Positions 1 to 8,527 of a stretch of DNA of 64,000 nucleotides are shown here, one piece after another. Numbering within the stretch: the stretch's first letter is position 1; every line of letters begins with the position of its first letter. A model generated the notes under the pieces. It had not been told where the DNA came from. It worked only from the letters and a program-made list of their open reading frames with translations, and did not search any database. A program made the translations under genes and the position numbers. Source of the stretch: Peristeroidobacter soli (GTDB taxonomy: Bacteria > Pseudomonadota > Gammaproteobacteria > Steroidobacterales > Steroidobacteraceae); NCBI RefSeq assembly GCF_004138485.1, contig NZ_RYEV01000006.1, positions 669,729-733,728 of the forward strand. The letters run 5' to 3'.

Positions 1-1
1 T

Positions 2-91
2 TACTACGCCGGGCAGCCGGAACAGCTCGAACAGGCCATGCGCCAGATTTTCGACTGGTCGGGCGCGCGCGGCTTCGATGTCGGCAGTTGA
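2..91 (+). CDS. 3' end of an unidentified protein
   Basis: The last 29 codons of a reading frame that enters from the left edge and stops with TGA at 89-91. The visible tail ends DWSGARGFDVGS and is too short to assign to a family. The stop lies about 23 bases before the start of the lipoyl-domain gene, so this is probably the preceding gene of the same operon. An alternative TTG start of the next frame would overlap this stop. Confidence 0.45.
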   Translation, partial: YYAGQPEQLEQAMRQIFDWSGARGFDVGS

Positions 92-114
92 TCGCAATTG
101 AGAGGACCGCAAGC

Positions 115-342
115 GTGGATGTAATTGTCACCGAGCAGGTGCTGGGCGAGGAGAGTGAGGCCGACCTCGTCGAGTGGCTGGTTGCCGACGGCGCGAGCGT
201 GCAGGCCGGGCAGCCCATCGCGGAGTTGGAAACCGCCAAGGTGCGTGTGCAGATCGAGTCGCCCGCCGCGGGCACCGTGAGCATCCTCGTCGGACCCAGC
301 TCCGTGGTCGAGCTGAATGCCGTGATCGCACGCGTCGCCTGA
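115..342 (+). CDS. Stand-alone lipoyl-domain protein of a 2-oxoacid dehydrogenase
   Basis: A 75-residue protein consisting of one biotinyl/lipoyl domain. The predicted lipoyl-lysine is K42 in the ETAKV motif, the equivalent of ETDKA in dehydrogenase E2 subunits. It should carry the swinging arm between E1, E2 and E3. The GTG start at 115 is chosen because AGAGGA lies 8 bases upstream; an in-frame TTG at 88 would overlap the previous stop and lacks a good site. It lies 15 bases before E1 alpha. Lipoyl domains normally form the N-terminus of E2; here the domain is a separate gene, matching the short E2 encoded downstream. A free biotin carrier is less likely because no carboxylase is nearby. 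Confidence 0.85.
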   Translation: MDVIVTEQVLGEESEADLVEWLVADGASVQAGQPIAELETAKVRVQIESPAAGTVSILVGPSSVVELNAVIARVA

Positions 343-357
343 CAGGAGAACGTCCGA

Positions 358-1341
358 ATGAATTTACGCGAACACGGTCGGATGGCGCTGCGAATGATGC
401 TGCTGATCCGCGAATTCGAGCAGCGTCTGAAGGGATTCGCCGACGAGAAATTGATCCGCGGTTCGACGCATCCCTCCGTGGGCATGGAGGCAGTGGCGGT
501 CGGCGTATCGATGGCGCTGGGCCCGAACGACTGCATCGCCAGCAATCATCGCGGCCACGCGCACTGTCTGGCGCGTGGCGCCGATCCAGGACGCACGCTC
601 GCGGAAATTTTCGGACGCGCCGACGGCTATTGCAAAGGCAAGGGCGGCTCCATGCATATTGGCGTGCAGGAGTTGGGAATTCTCGGTACCAACGGCATCG
701 TCGGCGCGGGCATCGGGCTAGCGACGGGCGCGGCGCTTGCGGCGTCGGTGAGCAACCGGAACGAAGTCGCGGTCGCGTATTTCGGCGACGGCGGATCCAA
801 CCAGGGGGTGCTGGCCGAGAGCATGAATCTCGCGGCGATCTGGAAATTGCCGGTGATCTTCGTCTGCGAGAACAACCATTACGCACAATCTTCGGCCATC
901 GAACGCATGTTCGCGCAGCCGCAGATCAGTCAGCGCGGTCCCGCCTATGGCGTTCCTTCTGTCGATGTAGACGGCATGGACGTGGCGGCGGTTTACGACG
1001 CCGCGGAAGCGGCCGTTACACGCGCGAGAAGTCAAGGCGGTCCGACGCTCATCGTCGCCGACACCTATCGCTTCCTAGGTCACATGGCCGACGACACGCA
1101 GATGTATCGCGCACTCGTCGAAGTCGATGAGTGGCGCGGTAAATGTCCCATCGATCGGCTGGCAAACACACTCACCGCCGCGGGCCTGCTCTCGGATCAG
1201 GAGCGAAATGAGATGAGCGCCGAAGCAAAGCGTGAGGTTGATGATGCCGAACACATGGCGCGGCAGTCGCCGGTGCCGTCGGCGCAGTGGGCGTTCACCG
1301 ATGTCGATACCTGGCAAGCGGCGGAAGGAGTGGTTGCGTGA
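358..1341 (+). CDS. Thiamine-dependent 2-oxoacid dehydrogenase E1 component, alpha subunit
   Basis: A 327-residue E1 alpha subunit of the pyruvate/acetoin/branched-chain 2-oxoacid dehydrogenase family. It decarboxylates a 2-oxoacid (or cleaves acetoin) on thiamine diphosphate and passes the acyl group to a lipoyl domain. The thiamine/Mg motif starts at G143 (GDGGSNQG) and ends near ENN at about residue 173. The ASNHRGHAHCLARG stretch near residue 60 and KGKGGSMH near 95 are typical of the family. The length matches AcoA/PdhA-type subunits. The gene overlaps E1 beta by 4 bases. The substrate cannot be read from the sequence; the neighbouring P450 and dehydrogenase genes suggest a catabolic rather than a central-metabolic role. 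Confidence 0.92.
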   Translation: MNLREHGRMALRMMLLIREFEQRLKGFADEKLIRGSTHPSVGMEAVAVGVSMALGPNDCIASNHRGHAHCLARGADPGRTLAEIFGRADGYCKGKGGSMHIGVQELGILGTNGIVGAGIGLATGAALAASVSNRNEVAVAYFGDGGSNQGVLAESMNLAAIWKLPVIFVCENNHYAQSSAIERMFAQPQISQRGPAYGVPSVDVDGMDVAAVYDAAEAAVTRARSQGGPTLIVADTYRFLGHMADDTQMYRALVEVDEWRGKCPIDRLANTLTAAGLLSDQERNEMSAEAKREVDDAEHMARQSPVPSAQWAFTDVDTWQAAEGVVA

Positions 1342-2369
1342 GCGTAGTAGCTGCTGCAGCTGTAGATGTGTCCCAGGCTGCCGCCGGCAGCCGTCCCGTG
1401 CCGATGTGGCGCGCCTTGAATGCAGCGCTGCGCGATGCGATGAGCGCCGATGCAAGCGTCTTCGTCATGGGCGAAGATCTGACGCGCTGGGGGACGGGCG
1501 GAGGCATCTACGGAGTCACGAAGGGCTTGCTCGAACAATTCGGTGCCGCGCGGGTGCGCGATACGCCGATCAGCGAAGAGGCCATTGTCGCGGCCGCAGT
1601 CGGCGCCGCTGCGCGCGGCGTGCGGCCGGTCGTCGAGATCATGTACTCGGACTTCATGTTGCTCGCGATGGACGCCATCGTGAACCAAGCGGCCAAGGCA
1701 CGGTACATGTTCGGCGGTCAGTTCCAGATTCCTTTGGTGATTCGTACCAACGGCGGTTCCGGTATCGGCAAGGCCGCGCAGCACTCGCAATCGCTCGAGA
1801 CGTTGTTCGCGCACATTCCGGGGCTGGAAGTCGTGGTGCCGGGCACGCCGGCGGATGCTTATGGACTGATGCTATCGGCCATCGCGAGCCCCAACCCCAC
1901 GATCTTCCTGGAGCACAAGGCCCTGTACAACGAGCGCGGTGTGGTTGCTTCGGAGCCGATTCCGCTAGGTCGTGCGTCGGTGGTGCGCGGAGGTAAAGAT
2001 GTCACAGTGATCGCGACTCAGCTGATGCGCAAGCGAGTGCTCGAAGCGGCGGAGATCCTCGCTGCCGAACAGATCGAGATCGAAGTCGTCGATCCGCGCA
2101 CGCTCTATCCGCTGGATATGGAAACGATCGCCGCTTCAGTCACGCGGACGGGGCGCGTGCTGATCGCTCATGAAGCGCCGCTGCTGTATGGATTCGGTGC
2201 GGAGTTGGCCGCGCAGCTTGCGTCACGGCTGTGGCGCTCGTTGAAGGCTCCGCCACAACGACTGGGTGGCGCACGCACGCCGATTCCCTATGCGGAAGAT
2301 CTGGAGAAGCGCGTCATACCCGACGTTGCGGCGGTGGTCTCGGCCGTTCGCGGACTGGTGAAGTCTTGA
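1338..2369 (+). CDS. Thiamine-dependent 2-oxoacid dehydrogenase E1 component, beta subunit
   Basis: A 343-residue E1 beta subunit that pairs with the preceding alpha subunit to form the thiamine-dependent decarboxylase. Family features are MGEDLTRWGTGGG near residue 40, DTPISEEAIVAAAVGAA, and a C-terminal transketolase domain with VVDPRTLYPLD. The GTG start at 1338 overlaps the alpha stop and has GGAAGGAG 7 bases upstream, so an earlier ATG-initiated version is rejected. The stop overlaps the E2 start by one base, so the subunits are probably translationally coupled. Confidence 0.92.
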   Translation: MSVVAAAAVDVSQAAAGSRPVPMWRALNAALRDAMSADASVFVMGEDLTRWGTGGGIYGVTKGLLEQFGAARVRDTPISEEAIVAAAVGAAARGVRPVVEIMYSDFMLLAMDAIVNQAAKARYMFGGQFQIPLVIRTNGGSGIGKAAQHSQSLETLFAHIPGLEVVVPGTPADAYGLMLSAIASPNPTIFLEHKALYNERGVVASEPIPLGRASVVRGGKDVTVIATQLMRKRVLEAAEILAAEQIEIEVVDPRTLYPLDMETIAASVTRTGRVLIAHEAPLLYGFGAELAAQLASRLWRSLKAPPQRLGGARTPIPYAEDLEKRVIPDVAAVVSAVRGLVKS

Positions 2370-3079
2370 TGAACAAGAGCGACATGTCGGCAGTCACCGC
2401 GATTCCTATGAGCCGGCTGCGTCGGACCATCGCGGAACGGTTGACCCTGAGTGCGACCACGGTGCCGCAGTTCACCGTCACTGTCGCCGCGGATGTCACG
2501 CAACTCCTGCAACTGCGAGCTGAAGCGAAGGAGCGTGCCGGCGGTGCCTACAGCATCACGGACTTCGTGCTCGCCGCGGTTGCCCGCTCGCTGCTCGAAT
2601 TCCCGATGTTGAATGCACACACCGACGGGCGGGCGATCTGGCCTCGCACCGAGGTCAATATCGGGGTGGCGGTGGACGTCGACGGCGGGTTGCTGGTACC
2701 CGTGATCCGCCAGGCCGAGCGGTTGTCATTGCGCGAGCTGAGTGCCGAAGCGCGGCGGCTGGCGGAAGCCGCGCGAGCGCGCACTCTTTCGGCGGCGGAC
2801 ATGTCGGATGGCACCTTCACCGTGTCCAATCTCGGCATGTTCGGCGTCGATCAGTTCTGCGCCATCGTCAATCCCGGCGAGTCCGCGATTCTGGCGGTGG
2901 CCGCGGTGGTGTCGACGGCGGTTCCGCACGGCGATGGCTTCGTCGCTCGAATGCTCATGAAAATGACATTGACCGCCGACCACAGGTTGGTCGACGGCGC
3001 GTTGGCCGCGCGTTTCCTTGGTGTGTTGCGCGGCCGGTTGGAGGATGCAGATGCGTGGCGTGCGGAAGCCGAGAGTTGA
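2369..3079 (+). CDS. Minimal E2 acyltransferase core, lacking lipoyl and E3-binding domains
   Basis: A 236-residue protein that starts directly in the catalytic domain of dihydrolipoamide acyltransferase (IPMSRLRRTIAERL). It ends with the active-site motif DHRLVDG: H205 and D209 are the predicted catalytic residues. It transfers the acyl group from a lipoyl arm to CoA. Ordinary E2 proteins exceed 400 residues and carry lipoyl and peripheral-subunit-binding domains in front; both are absent, and the lipoyl domain is supplied by the separate gene at 115-342. The ATG at 2369 overlaps the E1 beta stop. No E3 gene is present, so a shared dihydrolipoamide dehydrogenase elsewhere is presumably used. 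How E1 and E3 dock without the binding domain is unclear. Confidence 0.88.
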   Translation: MNKSDMSAVTAIPMSRLRRTIAERLTLSATTVPQFTVTVAADVTQLLQLRAEAKERAGGAYSITDFVLAAVARSLLEFPMLNAHTDGRAIWPRTEVNIGVAVDVDGGLLVPVIRQAERLSLRELSAEARRLAEAARARTLSAADMSDGTFTVSNLGMFGVDQFCAIVNPGESAILAVAAVVSTAVPHGDGFVARMLMKMTLTADHRLVDGALAARFLGVLRGRLEDADAWRAEAES

Positions 3080-3101
3080 TCGGGGGCCGCGGGCTCGCCG
3101 C

Positions 3102-3566
3102 TCACAGCACTTCGTAGATCTCGTAGACGGCGGCATCGCGTTCGCGCCGGCCGGTGCCGACGACCATGATGTCGTTGAGCCAGCCCAGCGTCGTGGTCGG
3201 CGCTTCGAACGAACCGACGATACGGTAGTAGTCCTCGCCCGGCGCAATGAGCTCGCCGCGATGAATGCGCGCCACGACTTCAGGCGAGCCGCCGCGCCGT
3301 CCGGTGTAAGTGAAATAGATCGCTTCACCGTCGTGGGTCTGCAGCATCAAGCGCACGTCGAGGGCGAGCACGCCATCGGGCCGGATCATCAGTGCATCGG
3401 CGCCACCGCTCAATACGATGCCGCTCAAACGCTCGCCGGCAAATTCGCCGCCGCTGACGCGCATGATTCGGCGCTGGTAGCCCATCGCCGTCGGACTGAC
3501 GAGCACGGGCGGGTCGGTGACTCGAGCTGTCAGCGTGAACAGGCGGCGCAGAGAGATGTCGTTCAT
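3102..3566 (-). CDS. DUF3237 family protein
   Basis: A 154-residue protein recognised as DUF3237 from its length and conserved pieces: RLFTLTARV at the start, GGEFAGERLSGIVLSGGADAL, and RIVGSFEAPTTTLGWLN near the end. The family forms small beta-barrel proteins of unknown function often found with catabolic and P450 genes. The start at 3566 (MNDISL) fits the usual family length; the open frame continues upstream but looks random there. It is transcribed towards the E2 gene (convergent) and divergently from the VOC gene, sharing the 3567-3715 promoter region. Confidence 0.75.
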   Translation of the reverse strand: MNDISLRRLFTLTARVTDPPVLVSPTAMGYQRRIMRVSGGEFAGERLSGIVLSGGADALMIRPDGVLALDVRLMLQTHDGEAIYFTYTGRRGGSPEVVARIHRGELIAPGEDYYRIVGSFEAPTTTLGWLNDIMVVGTGRRERDAAVYEIYEVL

Positions 3567-3660
3567 GGCGAATTCCGTGAAGCAGGCCTGGGATCGATGA
3601 TGCCGCAGCAGCCGGCTGGGCAGCGGTCCCATCGCACGGGGACAGCTGTCGCGGTCCAAC

Positions 3661-3676
3661 GTGGTTACGTTATCAC
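3661..3676. promoter_or_regulatory. Near-palindromic candidate operator between divergent genes
   Basis: A 16-base sequence with two inverted 8-base halves that match at 6 of 8 positions. It lies in the 149-base divergent region between the DUF3237 and VOC genes. The GTG...CAC ends resemble GntR-type operators. No regulator gene is adjacent, so this is only a candidate site. Confidence 0.25.
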
Positions 3677-3715
3677 CTGAAACAGCGAATGGCTCAGACG
3701 AGAGGGGGCTTGGGT

Positions 3716-4339
3716 ATGTCGGCAACGAAGGAACAACCAGTAGCACGCGTGGCGCGGTCCGCCAATCCGGGGCTGACGCCGCTGATGCTCAATCACGCGG
3801 CTTGGGTGACGCACGACGTCGAAGCTACCGCCGAGTTCTATACGCGCGTCATGGGTATGGAACTGGCGAGCACCGTGTACGACGACCGCGTGCCGTCCAC
3901 CGGCGATCCGTTTCCTTACTTTCATATTTTCTTCCGCATGGCCGACGGCTCGACCATCGCCTTCTTCGAGGCGCCGGGACTGCCGCAGCGTCCGGCCGTG
4001 ACCCATCCGGCCTACGACATCTTCGATCACTTCGCGATGCAGGCGAAAGATCGCGCCGAAGTGGATCGCTGGCACGCCTGGCTGGTGAGCAACGACGTCG
4101 AGGTGGTCGGTCCCACCGATCACAAGGGGCTCATCTACAGCATCTATTTCTACGATCCCAACGGCATTCGCCTGGAGATCACCACGCCGCTGGACAAGGA
4201 CTGGAACTTCCACACCGCGCAAGGTCAGGCCGATCTGAAGGCCTGGTGCGACACCAAGAAAGCGGCTCAGCGCGGCGGTCTGGATGTAACCGCCGAGCTG
4301 GTCGCGTTCATCCGCAAGCAGCGTCAACGTTACAAGTAA
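3716..4339 (+). CDS. VOC-superfamily metal enzyme (dioxygenase/glyoxalase-like)
   Basis: A 207-residue vicinal-oxygen-chelate protein. Predicted metal ligands are H27 (LNHAAWVTHD), H105 (FDHFAMQ) and E154 (GIRLEIT), the H-H-E pattern of extradiol dioxygenases and glyoxalases. Two beta-alpha-beta-beta-beta units are apparent, with YDPNGIRLEI as the C-terminal strand. The ATG at 3716 is preferred over the one at 3689 because GAGAGGGGG precedes it at a suitable distance. It heads a tight cluster with an SDR 4 bases downstream and a P450. A ring-cleaving or isomerising role on the product of those enzymes is plausible but unproven. Confidence 0.82.
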   Translation: MSATKEQPVARVARSANPGLTPLMLNHAAWVTHDVEATAEFYTRVMGMELASTVYDDRVPSTGDPFPYFHIFFRMADGSTIAFFEAPGLPQRPAVTHPAYDIFDHFAMQAKDRAEVDRWHAWLVSNDVEVVGPTDHKGLIYSIYFYDPNGIRLEITTPLDKDWNFHTAQGQADLKAWCDTKKAAQRGGLDVTAELVAFIRKQRQRYK

Positions 4340-4343
4340 CACC

Positions 4344-5108
4344 ATGACCAGGATCGCTCTCATCACGGGTGGCGCGGGCGGCATCGGGCTGGCAACGGCA
4401 CGCCGTTTTGCCGAGGCCGGCATGACGGTCGCGCTCGCCGATCTCGATTCGGACGCGTGTGTCGCGGCGGCGAAGCTGTCAGGTTCGAAACACATCGGTG
4501 TGCGCATAGACGTGTCCGACGGGCAGAGCGTGGTGAGTGCATTCGATGAAGTGGAACGGCGACTCGGGCCCATCGCCGTGCTCGCTCATTTCGCTGGCGT
4601 GCTTGGCCAGCGCCTCGATCAGCCGCGACCGGGCATCGACGAATATGACCTGGAGAGTTGGGAGCACGTGTTCGCAATCAACGCGCGCGGTGCGTTTCTA
4701 GTCATTCGAGAGATGGCGCGCCGGCGCAAGGCGACCCCGGTGCCGCACGGTCGCATCGTCACGATCTCTTCGGCGGCGGCGCAGCTCGGCGGTTATCAGG
4801 CGAACGCTGCTTACATCGCGTCGAAGGGCGCCGTGTTGAGTCTGACTAAAGGCGCGGCGCGCGAGCTGGCTCAATACGGCATCACCGTCAACGCCATCGC
4901 TCCCGGTCCCATCGATACGCCGATGTTGCATGCGGCCCGCGGCCAGTCGGCCGGCGATGAAGGCTTTTCGCGCCTGAGCATGTTGCCGGTGGGCAGGATC
5001 GGACGCCCCGAGGAAGTGGCTGCGGCAGCCGCGTATCTCGTTTCCGAGGAAGCCGCATTCGTCACTGGAGCGACGCTCGACGTCAATGGCGGATTGAGGA
5101 TGCAGTGA
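4344..5108 (+). CDS. Short-chain dehydrogenase/reductase
   Basis: A 254-residue classical SDR. The nucleotide-binding glycine motif is TGGAGGIG at residues 8-15. The catalytic serine lies in ISSAAAQ, and Y157/K161 form the YxxxK pair. The substrate loop follows APGPIDTPM. An acidic ADLD after the second strand suggests NAD(H) preference. It probably oxidises an alcohol made by the P450 whose gene overlaps its stop codon. The exact substrate cannot be predicted. Confidence 0.88.
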   Translation: MTRIALITGGAGGIGLATARRFAEAGMTVALADLDSDACVAAAKLSGSKHIGVRIDVSDGQSVVSAFDEVERRLGPIAVLAHFAGVLGQRLDQPRPGIDEYDLESWEHVFAINARGAFLVIREMARRRKATPVPHGRIVTISSAAAQLGGYQANAAYIASKGAVLSLTKGAARELAQYGITVNAIAPGPIDTPMLHAARGQSAGDEGFSRLSMLPVGRIGRPEEVAAAAAYLVSEEAAFVTGATLDVNGGLRMQ

Positions 5109-6292
5109 TGACAGCCCCGGACTTGAACATCGATCCGTTCTCCGACCCGGTGCTGCGCGATCCGTATCCGTTCTTCGAACAGCTGCGCGAGCTTGCCCCG
5201 GTTGTCACGTTGCCGACGTACGGCTGCTACGCGGTGGGGCGATACAAAGAAGCGTTCGAGCTGGTGTCCCACCCGGAACGTTTCGTTTCTTCCTATGGCA
5301 TGGGGATGAGTAATATTCAGGAGCCCGGTGCGTGGCGGACCGCGAGTCCCATCAGCGAGATCGATCCACCCGTGCATACCCGTGTGCGCAAGGCGCTCGC
5401 GAAAATACTGTCGCCCAGTGTGATCCGTCAGTGGCAACACGCGTTCGAGCAGGAGGCCGGGCAAGTCGTCGATCGCGCCGTCGAGCTCGGCACGGTGGAC
5501 GGCATCAAGGACATCTGCGAGCGCTTCGTACTGAGCGTGTTTCCGCGAGTGCTCGGTGTCGACGTTTCGCCGGAGCTGTTCATCGCGATCGGTGACATGA
5601 ATTTCAATCAGCTCGGGCCGAACAACGAGCGCACTCAGGCGTCGGTCGCGAACGCGCAGCCGTACCTCGCCAGGTACGAACAGAGTTTTCAGCGCGCCAG
5701 CATGATTCCCGGCGGCTTCGGCCAGCAGATATTCGAGGCTGAGGACGCAGGTGAGCTGCTGCCGGGAACGGCGACCGCGCACGTGCGCAGTTTCCTGCGC
5801 GGCGGAGTCGACACGACGATTTCAGGCATCGGCTTCGCGCTGAATCAATTGGCGCGCAACTCGCTGCAATGGGATCTGCTGCGCGCTGAGCCCAATCGTT
5901 CGCGCAACGCTTTCGATGAGGCGATCCGGCATGAATCGCCGGCGCAGGTGCTGTTCCGAACCACGCTCGAGGAAACCGAATTGGGCGGCATCCGCCTGCG
6001 TGCACGCACCAAAGTTGCGTACTTCGTTGGCGCCGCCAATCGCGATCCACGCAAGTGGCTGGATCCGGATATCTACGACATGACGCGCCGAGGCCTGAGC
6101 TCGCAACTGGCCTTCGGCGGTGGGCCGCATATGTGCATCGGGCAGCTGATTGCCAAGCTCGAAGCCGACAGCGTGCTGGGGGCGCTGACACGGAAAGTGG
6201 CCCGCATGGAGCCGGCCGGAGAGCCGGAGTATCGCCTGGTGAACACACTGCGCACGCTCGACCGGCTGCCGTTGCGGCTGCACGCCGCATGA
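5108..6292 (+). CDS. Cytochrome P450 monooxygenase (first)
   Basis: A 394-residue soluble bacterial P450. The heme-thiolate loop is FGGGPHMCIGQ with ligand C343. The I-helix oxygen-activation motif is RGGVDTT near residues 231-237. The K-helix ExxR is EAIR just before HESPAQVLF. It should hydroxylate a hydrophobic substrate using electrons from one of the ferredoxins encoded at 12226 or 13698. The ATG at 5108 shares a base with the SDR stop and has GAGGA 7 bases upstream. The family number cannot be assigned from the sequence alone. Confidence 0.92.
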   Translation: MTAPDLNIDPFSDPVLRDPYPFFEQLRELAPVVTLPTYGCYAVGRYKEAFELVSHPERFVSSYGMGMSNIQEPGAWRTASPISEIDPPVHTRVRKALAKILSPSVIRQWQHAFEQEAGQVVDRAVELGTVDGIKDICERFVLSVFPRVLGVDVSPELFIAIGDMNFNQLGPNNERTQASVANAQPYLARYEQSFQRASMIPGGFGQQIFEAEDAGELLPGTATAHVRSFLRGGVDTTISGIGFALNQLARNSLQWDLLRAEPNRSRNAFDEAIRHESPAQVLFRTTLEETELGGIRLRARTKVAYFVGAANRDPRKWLDPDIYDMTRRGLSSQLAFGGGPHMCIGQLIAKLEADSVLGALTRKVARMEPAGEPEYRLVNTLRTLDRLPLRLHAA

Positions 6293-6358
6293 GCTGAGGA
6301 ACCCACCGCAAACATTGCGAGACACGCGCACGAACACAGCACGATCGACGGGGGATGT

Positions 6359-8527
6359 ATGCATAAGATCAGAATGATGCCGATGATGGGGTTGACCTGC
6401 GCCGCATTCGTCACACAGCCTGCGGTGGCACAGTCCACTGAAGCGCGTGCCGACGAAACGGCACCGGTCTCGGCGCTGCTCGAGGGCGTGGTGGTCACCG
6501 CCACGAAAAAGACGCAGGCCGAGGATCTGCAGGAGGTACCGGCGAGCATCTCGGCGTTCGGCGCCGCTCAGCTCGAAGCCATGCAAGTAAGAAACATCGA
6601 GAGCCTGGCCTTCTCGATGCCGAACGTGGCGCTCGATGCGCTCGGTACGGTGAAGGGCGTCGCCAGCTTTTCGATTCGCGGCCTCGGCGTGAACAGTTCG
6701 ATTCCCTCCATCGAGCCGGCGGTCGGTACGTTCGTCGATGGCATCTACATGGGCACGAACTATGGCGTGGTCGTCGACACGTTCGATCTGGAAGCCATCG
6801 AAGTGTTGCGCGGTCCGCAGGGCGTGCTGTTCGGTCGCAATGTCACCGGCGGCGCGGTCTCGATCCGCACGCGGCGGCCCGGCGATGAATTCGCGATCAA
6901 CGGTCGGCTCGGCTACGAGGATTACGGCAACGTGCTGGCGTCAGGCTCGATCGAGGGTCCGCTCGGCGGCCCGAAGCTGCTCGCCAAGCTCACCGGTTAC
7001 TACAACGACGATCCGGGCTATTTCAAGAACCGCTTCACCGGCCGCGACGATGGCGAGACCCGAACCTGGTTCGTGCGTCCGACGCTGGTGTTCATGCCGA
7101 CCGATGACATCACCACGACGTTGATCGTCGAGCACTCGGATATGACCGGCGATGGCCCGGTCAATCGGAATCCACGCTACGCCTCGAAGTTCGAAACGGT
7201 CTCGGGCGAGGTCGGCTTCAGCGATCTCACCGCCAGTTCCGTGGTGTCCGAAACGGTGGTGAATGTCGGCTTCGGCGACGGCAGCATCACCAACATCGCC
7301 GGCTATCGCGAGGTGGACAACAAGTCGCTGTTCGATATCGATGGCGTGCCCACCGCGTACGGTACGCTGGGCAATTCGCTGGAGCAGGACCAGTTCAGCG
7401 ACGAGCTGCGTTACGCGGGCCGTTTCGGCAGCACCGACCTGGTGACCGGCCTGTACTACTTCGAGCAGGACTTCTTATATATAGAGCGCACCACGGTTGA
7501 TCAGTCCGGTCTGGTCGGCGACTACGGCGGCCATCAGGATCAGCAGTCCTTCGGCGTATTCGTCAATGCCGATATCGGCTTCGCCGACAAGTACACGCTC
7601 GGCCTCGGCGGCCGTTACTCGAGCGACCGCAAGAGTGTCAAAGTCAACACGCGTAACTTCGCCAACAGCCTTTGCGATTTCGATACGCGTACCTGTAGTG
7701 CCTATCCGTTCCAGGACAGCAAGACATTCACCAGCTTCACGCCGCGCGTGATGCTGAAGTACGAGATCAACGACGACTCCAATGCGTATGTTTCCTACAC
7801 CAAGGGCTACCGCAGCGGCGGCTATAACATCCGTAGCCAGACCGCGGCGCCGCCGGGGCCGTTCGACGACGAGAAGTCGGACGCGTACGAAGTGGGTTTC
7901 AAATCCGCGCTGCTCGACCGCAGGCTGCTGTTGAACATTGGCGTGTTCTATCAGGAAATCGGCAACCTGCAGCGCGAGACCAGCTACTCGCTGCCAACGG
8001 GGCAGGTGACCATCATCGGTAACGCAGCCGATGCGCGTATCCAGGGTATCGAAGCCGAGGTCACCTATTCCGCGGGCGGCGGGTTGGTGCTGAAGGGTTC
8101 GGTCGGCAAGACCGACGCCGACTACGTCACCGTCTTCGCCGATTTGAATCGCGACGGTGTCGTCGATCGCAACGACAAGGCATTGAAGCTGCCGCGCCAA
8201 GCGCCGCTCACTTACAGCATCGGCGCCTATTTCGATCGGGAGTTGAATGCCGGCAGCCTCGGTCTGCAGCTCTCGCTCGATCACCGCGATGCGTCCTTCT
8301 TCAACGATGCCAACACTGGACCGTTGCCCGCGGTCGACAACCTGTATGCGAGCGTGTCGTTCGCGCCGGCGCGCATGGAGTCGGTGAAGTTCACGGTGTA
8401 TGGCAAGAACCTGTTGGACGAGTTCAATACTGGCAACAACAGTCCGCTCGCGTTCCCGAGCGGCGGCAACGTCAATTTCCCGGTGAAGGGGCGCGTGGTC
8501 GGTGGCGATGTCACAGTCAGGTTCTAG
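6359..8527 (+). CDS. TonB-dependent outer-membrane receptor (substrate import)
   Basis: A 722-residue receptor with a signal peptide ending near AVAQS, a TonB box around LLEGVVVTATKK, a plug domain (VPASISAFGAAQLEAMQ, VLRGPQGVLFGRN) and a beta barrel ending in the terminal phenylalanine of GDVTVRF. It imports a bulky ligand through the outer membrane using TonB energy. No STN domain is present, so it is not a FecI/FecR-signalling receptor. Its position between the P450 and an MFS carrier suggests that it takes up the compound degraded by this cluster. Receptors of this type are common in sphingomonads and steroid or terpene degraders. Confidence 0.92.
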   Translation: MHKIRMMPMMGLTCAAFVTQPAVAQSTEARADETAPVSALLEGVVVTATKKTQAEDLQEVPASISAFGAAQLEAMQVRNIESLAFSMPNVALDALGTVKGVASFSIRGLGVNSSIPSIEPAVGTFVDGIYMGTNYGVVVDTFDLEAIEVLRGPQGVLFGRNVTGGAVSIRTRRPGDEFAINGRLGYEDYGNVLASGSIEGPLGGPKLLAKLTGYYNDDPGYFKNRFTGRDDGETRTWFVRPTLVFMPTDDITTTLIVEHSDMTGDGPVNRNPRYASKFETVSGEVGFSDLTASSVVSETVVNVGFGDGSITNIAGYREVDNKSLFDIDGVPTAYGTLGNSLEQDQFSDELRYAGRFGSTDLVTGLYYFEQDFLYIERTTVDQSGLVGDYGGHQDQQSFGVFVNADIGFADKYTLGLGGRYSSDRKSVKVNTRNFANSLCDFDTRTCSAYPFQDSKTFTSFTPRVMLKYEINDDSNAYVSYTKGYRSGGYNIRSQTAAPPGPFDDEKSDAYEVGFKSALLDRRLLLNIGVFYQEIGNLQRETSYSLPTGQVTIIGNAADARIQGIEAEVTYSAGGGLVLKGSVGKTDADYVTVFADLNRDGVVDRNDKALKLPRQAPLTYSIGAYFDRELNAGSLGLQLSLDHRDASFFNDANTGPLPAVDNLYASVSFAPARMESVKFTVYGKNLLDEFNTGNNSPLAFPSGGNVNFPVKGRVVGGDVTVRF

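Noticed and set aside
88..342. TTG-initiated longer form of the lipoyl protein
   Set aside because: It would overlap the preceding stop and lacks a ribosome site; GTG 115 has AGAGGA at good spacing and begins the domain.
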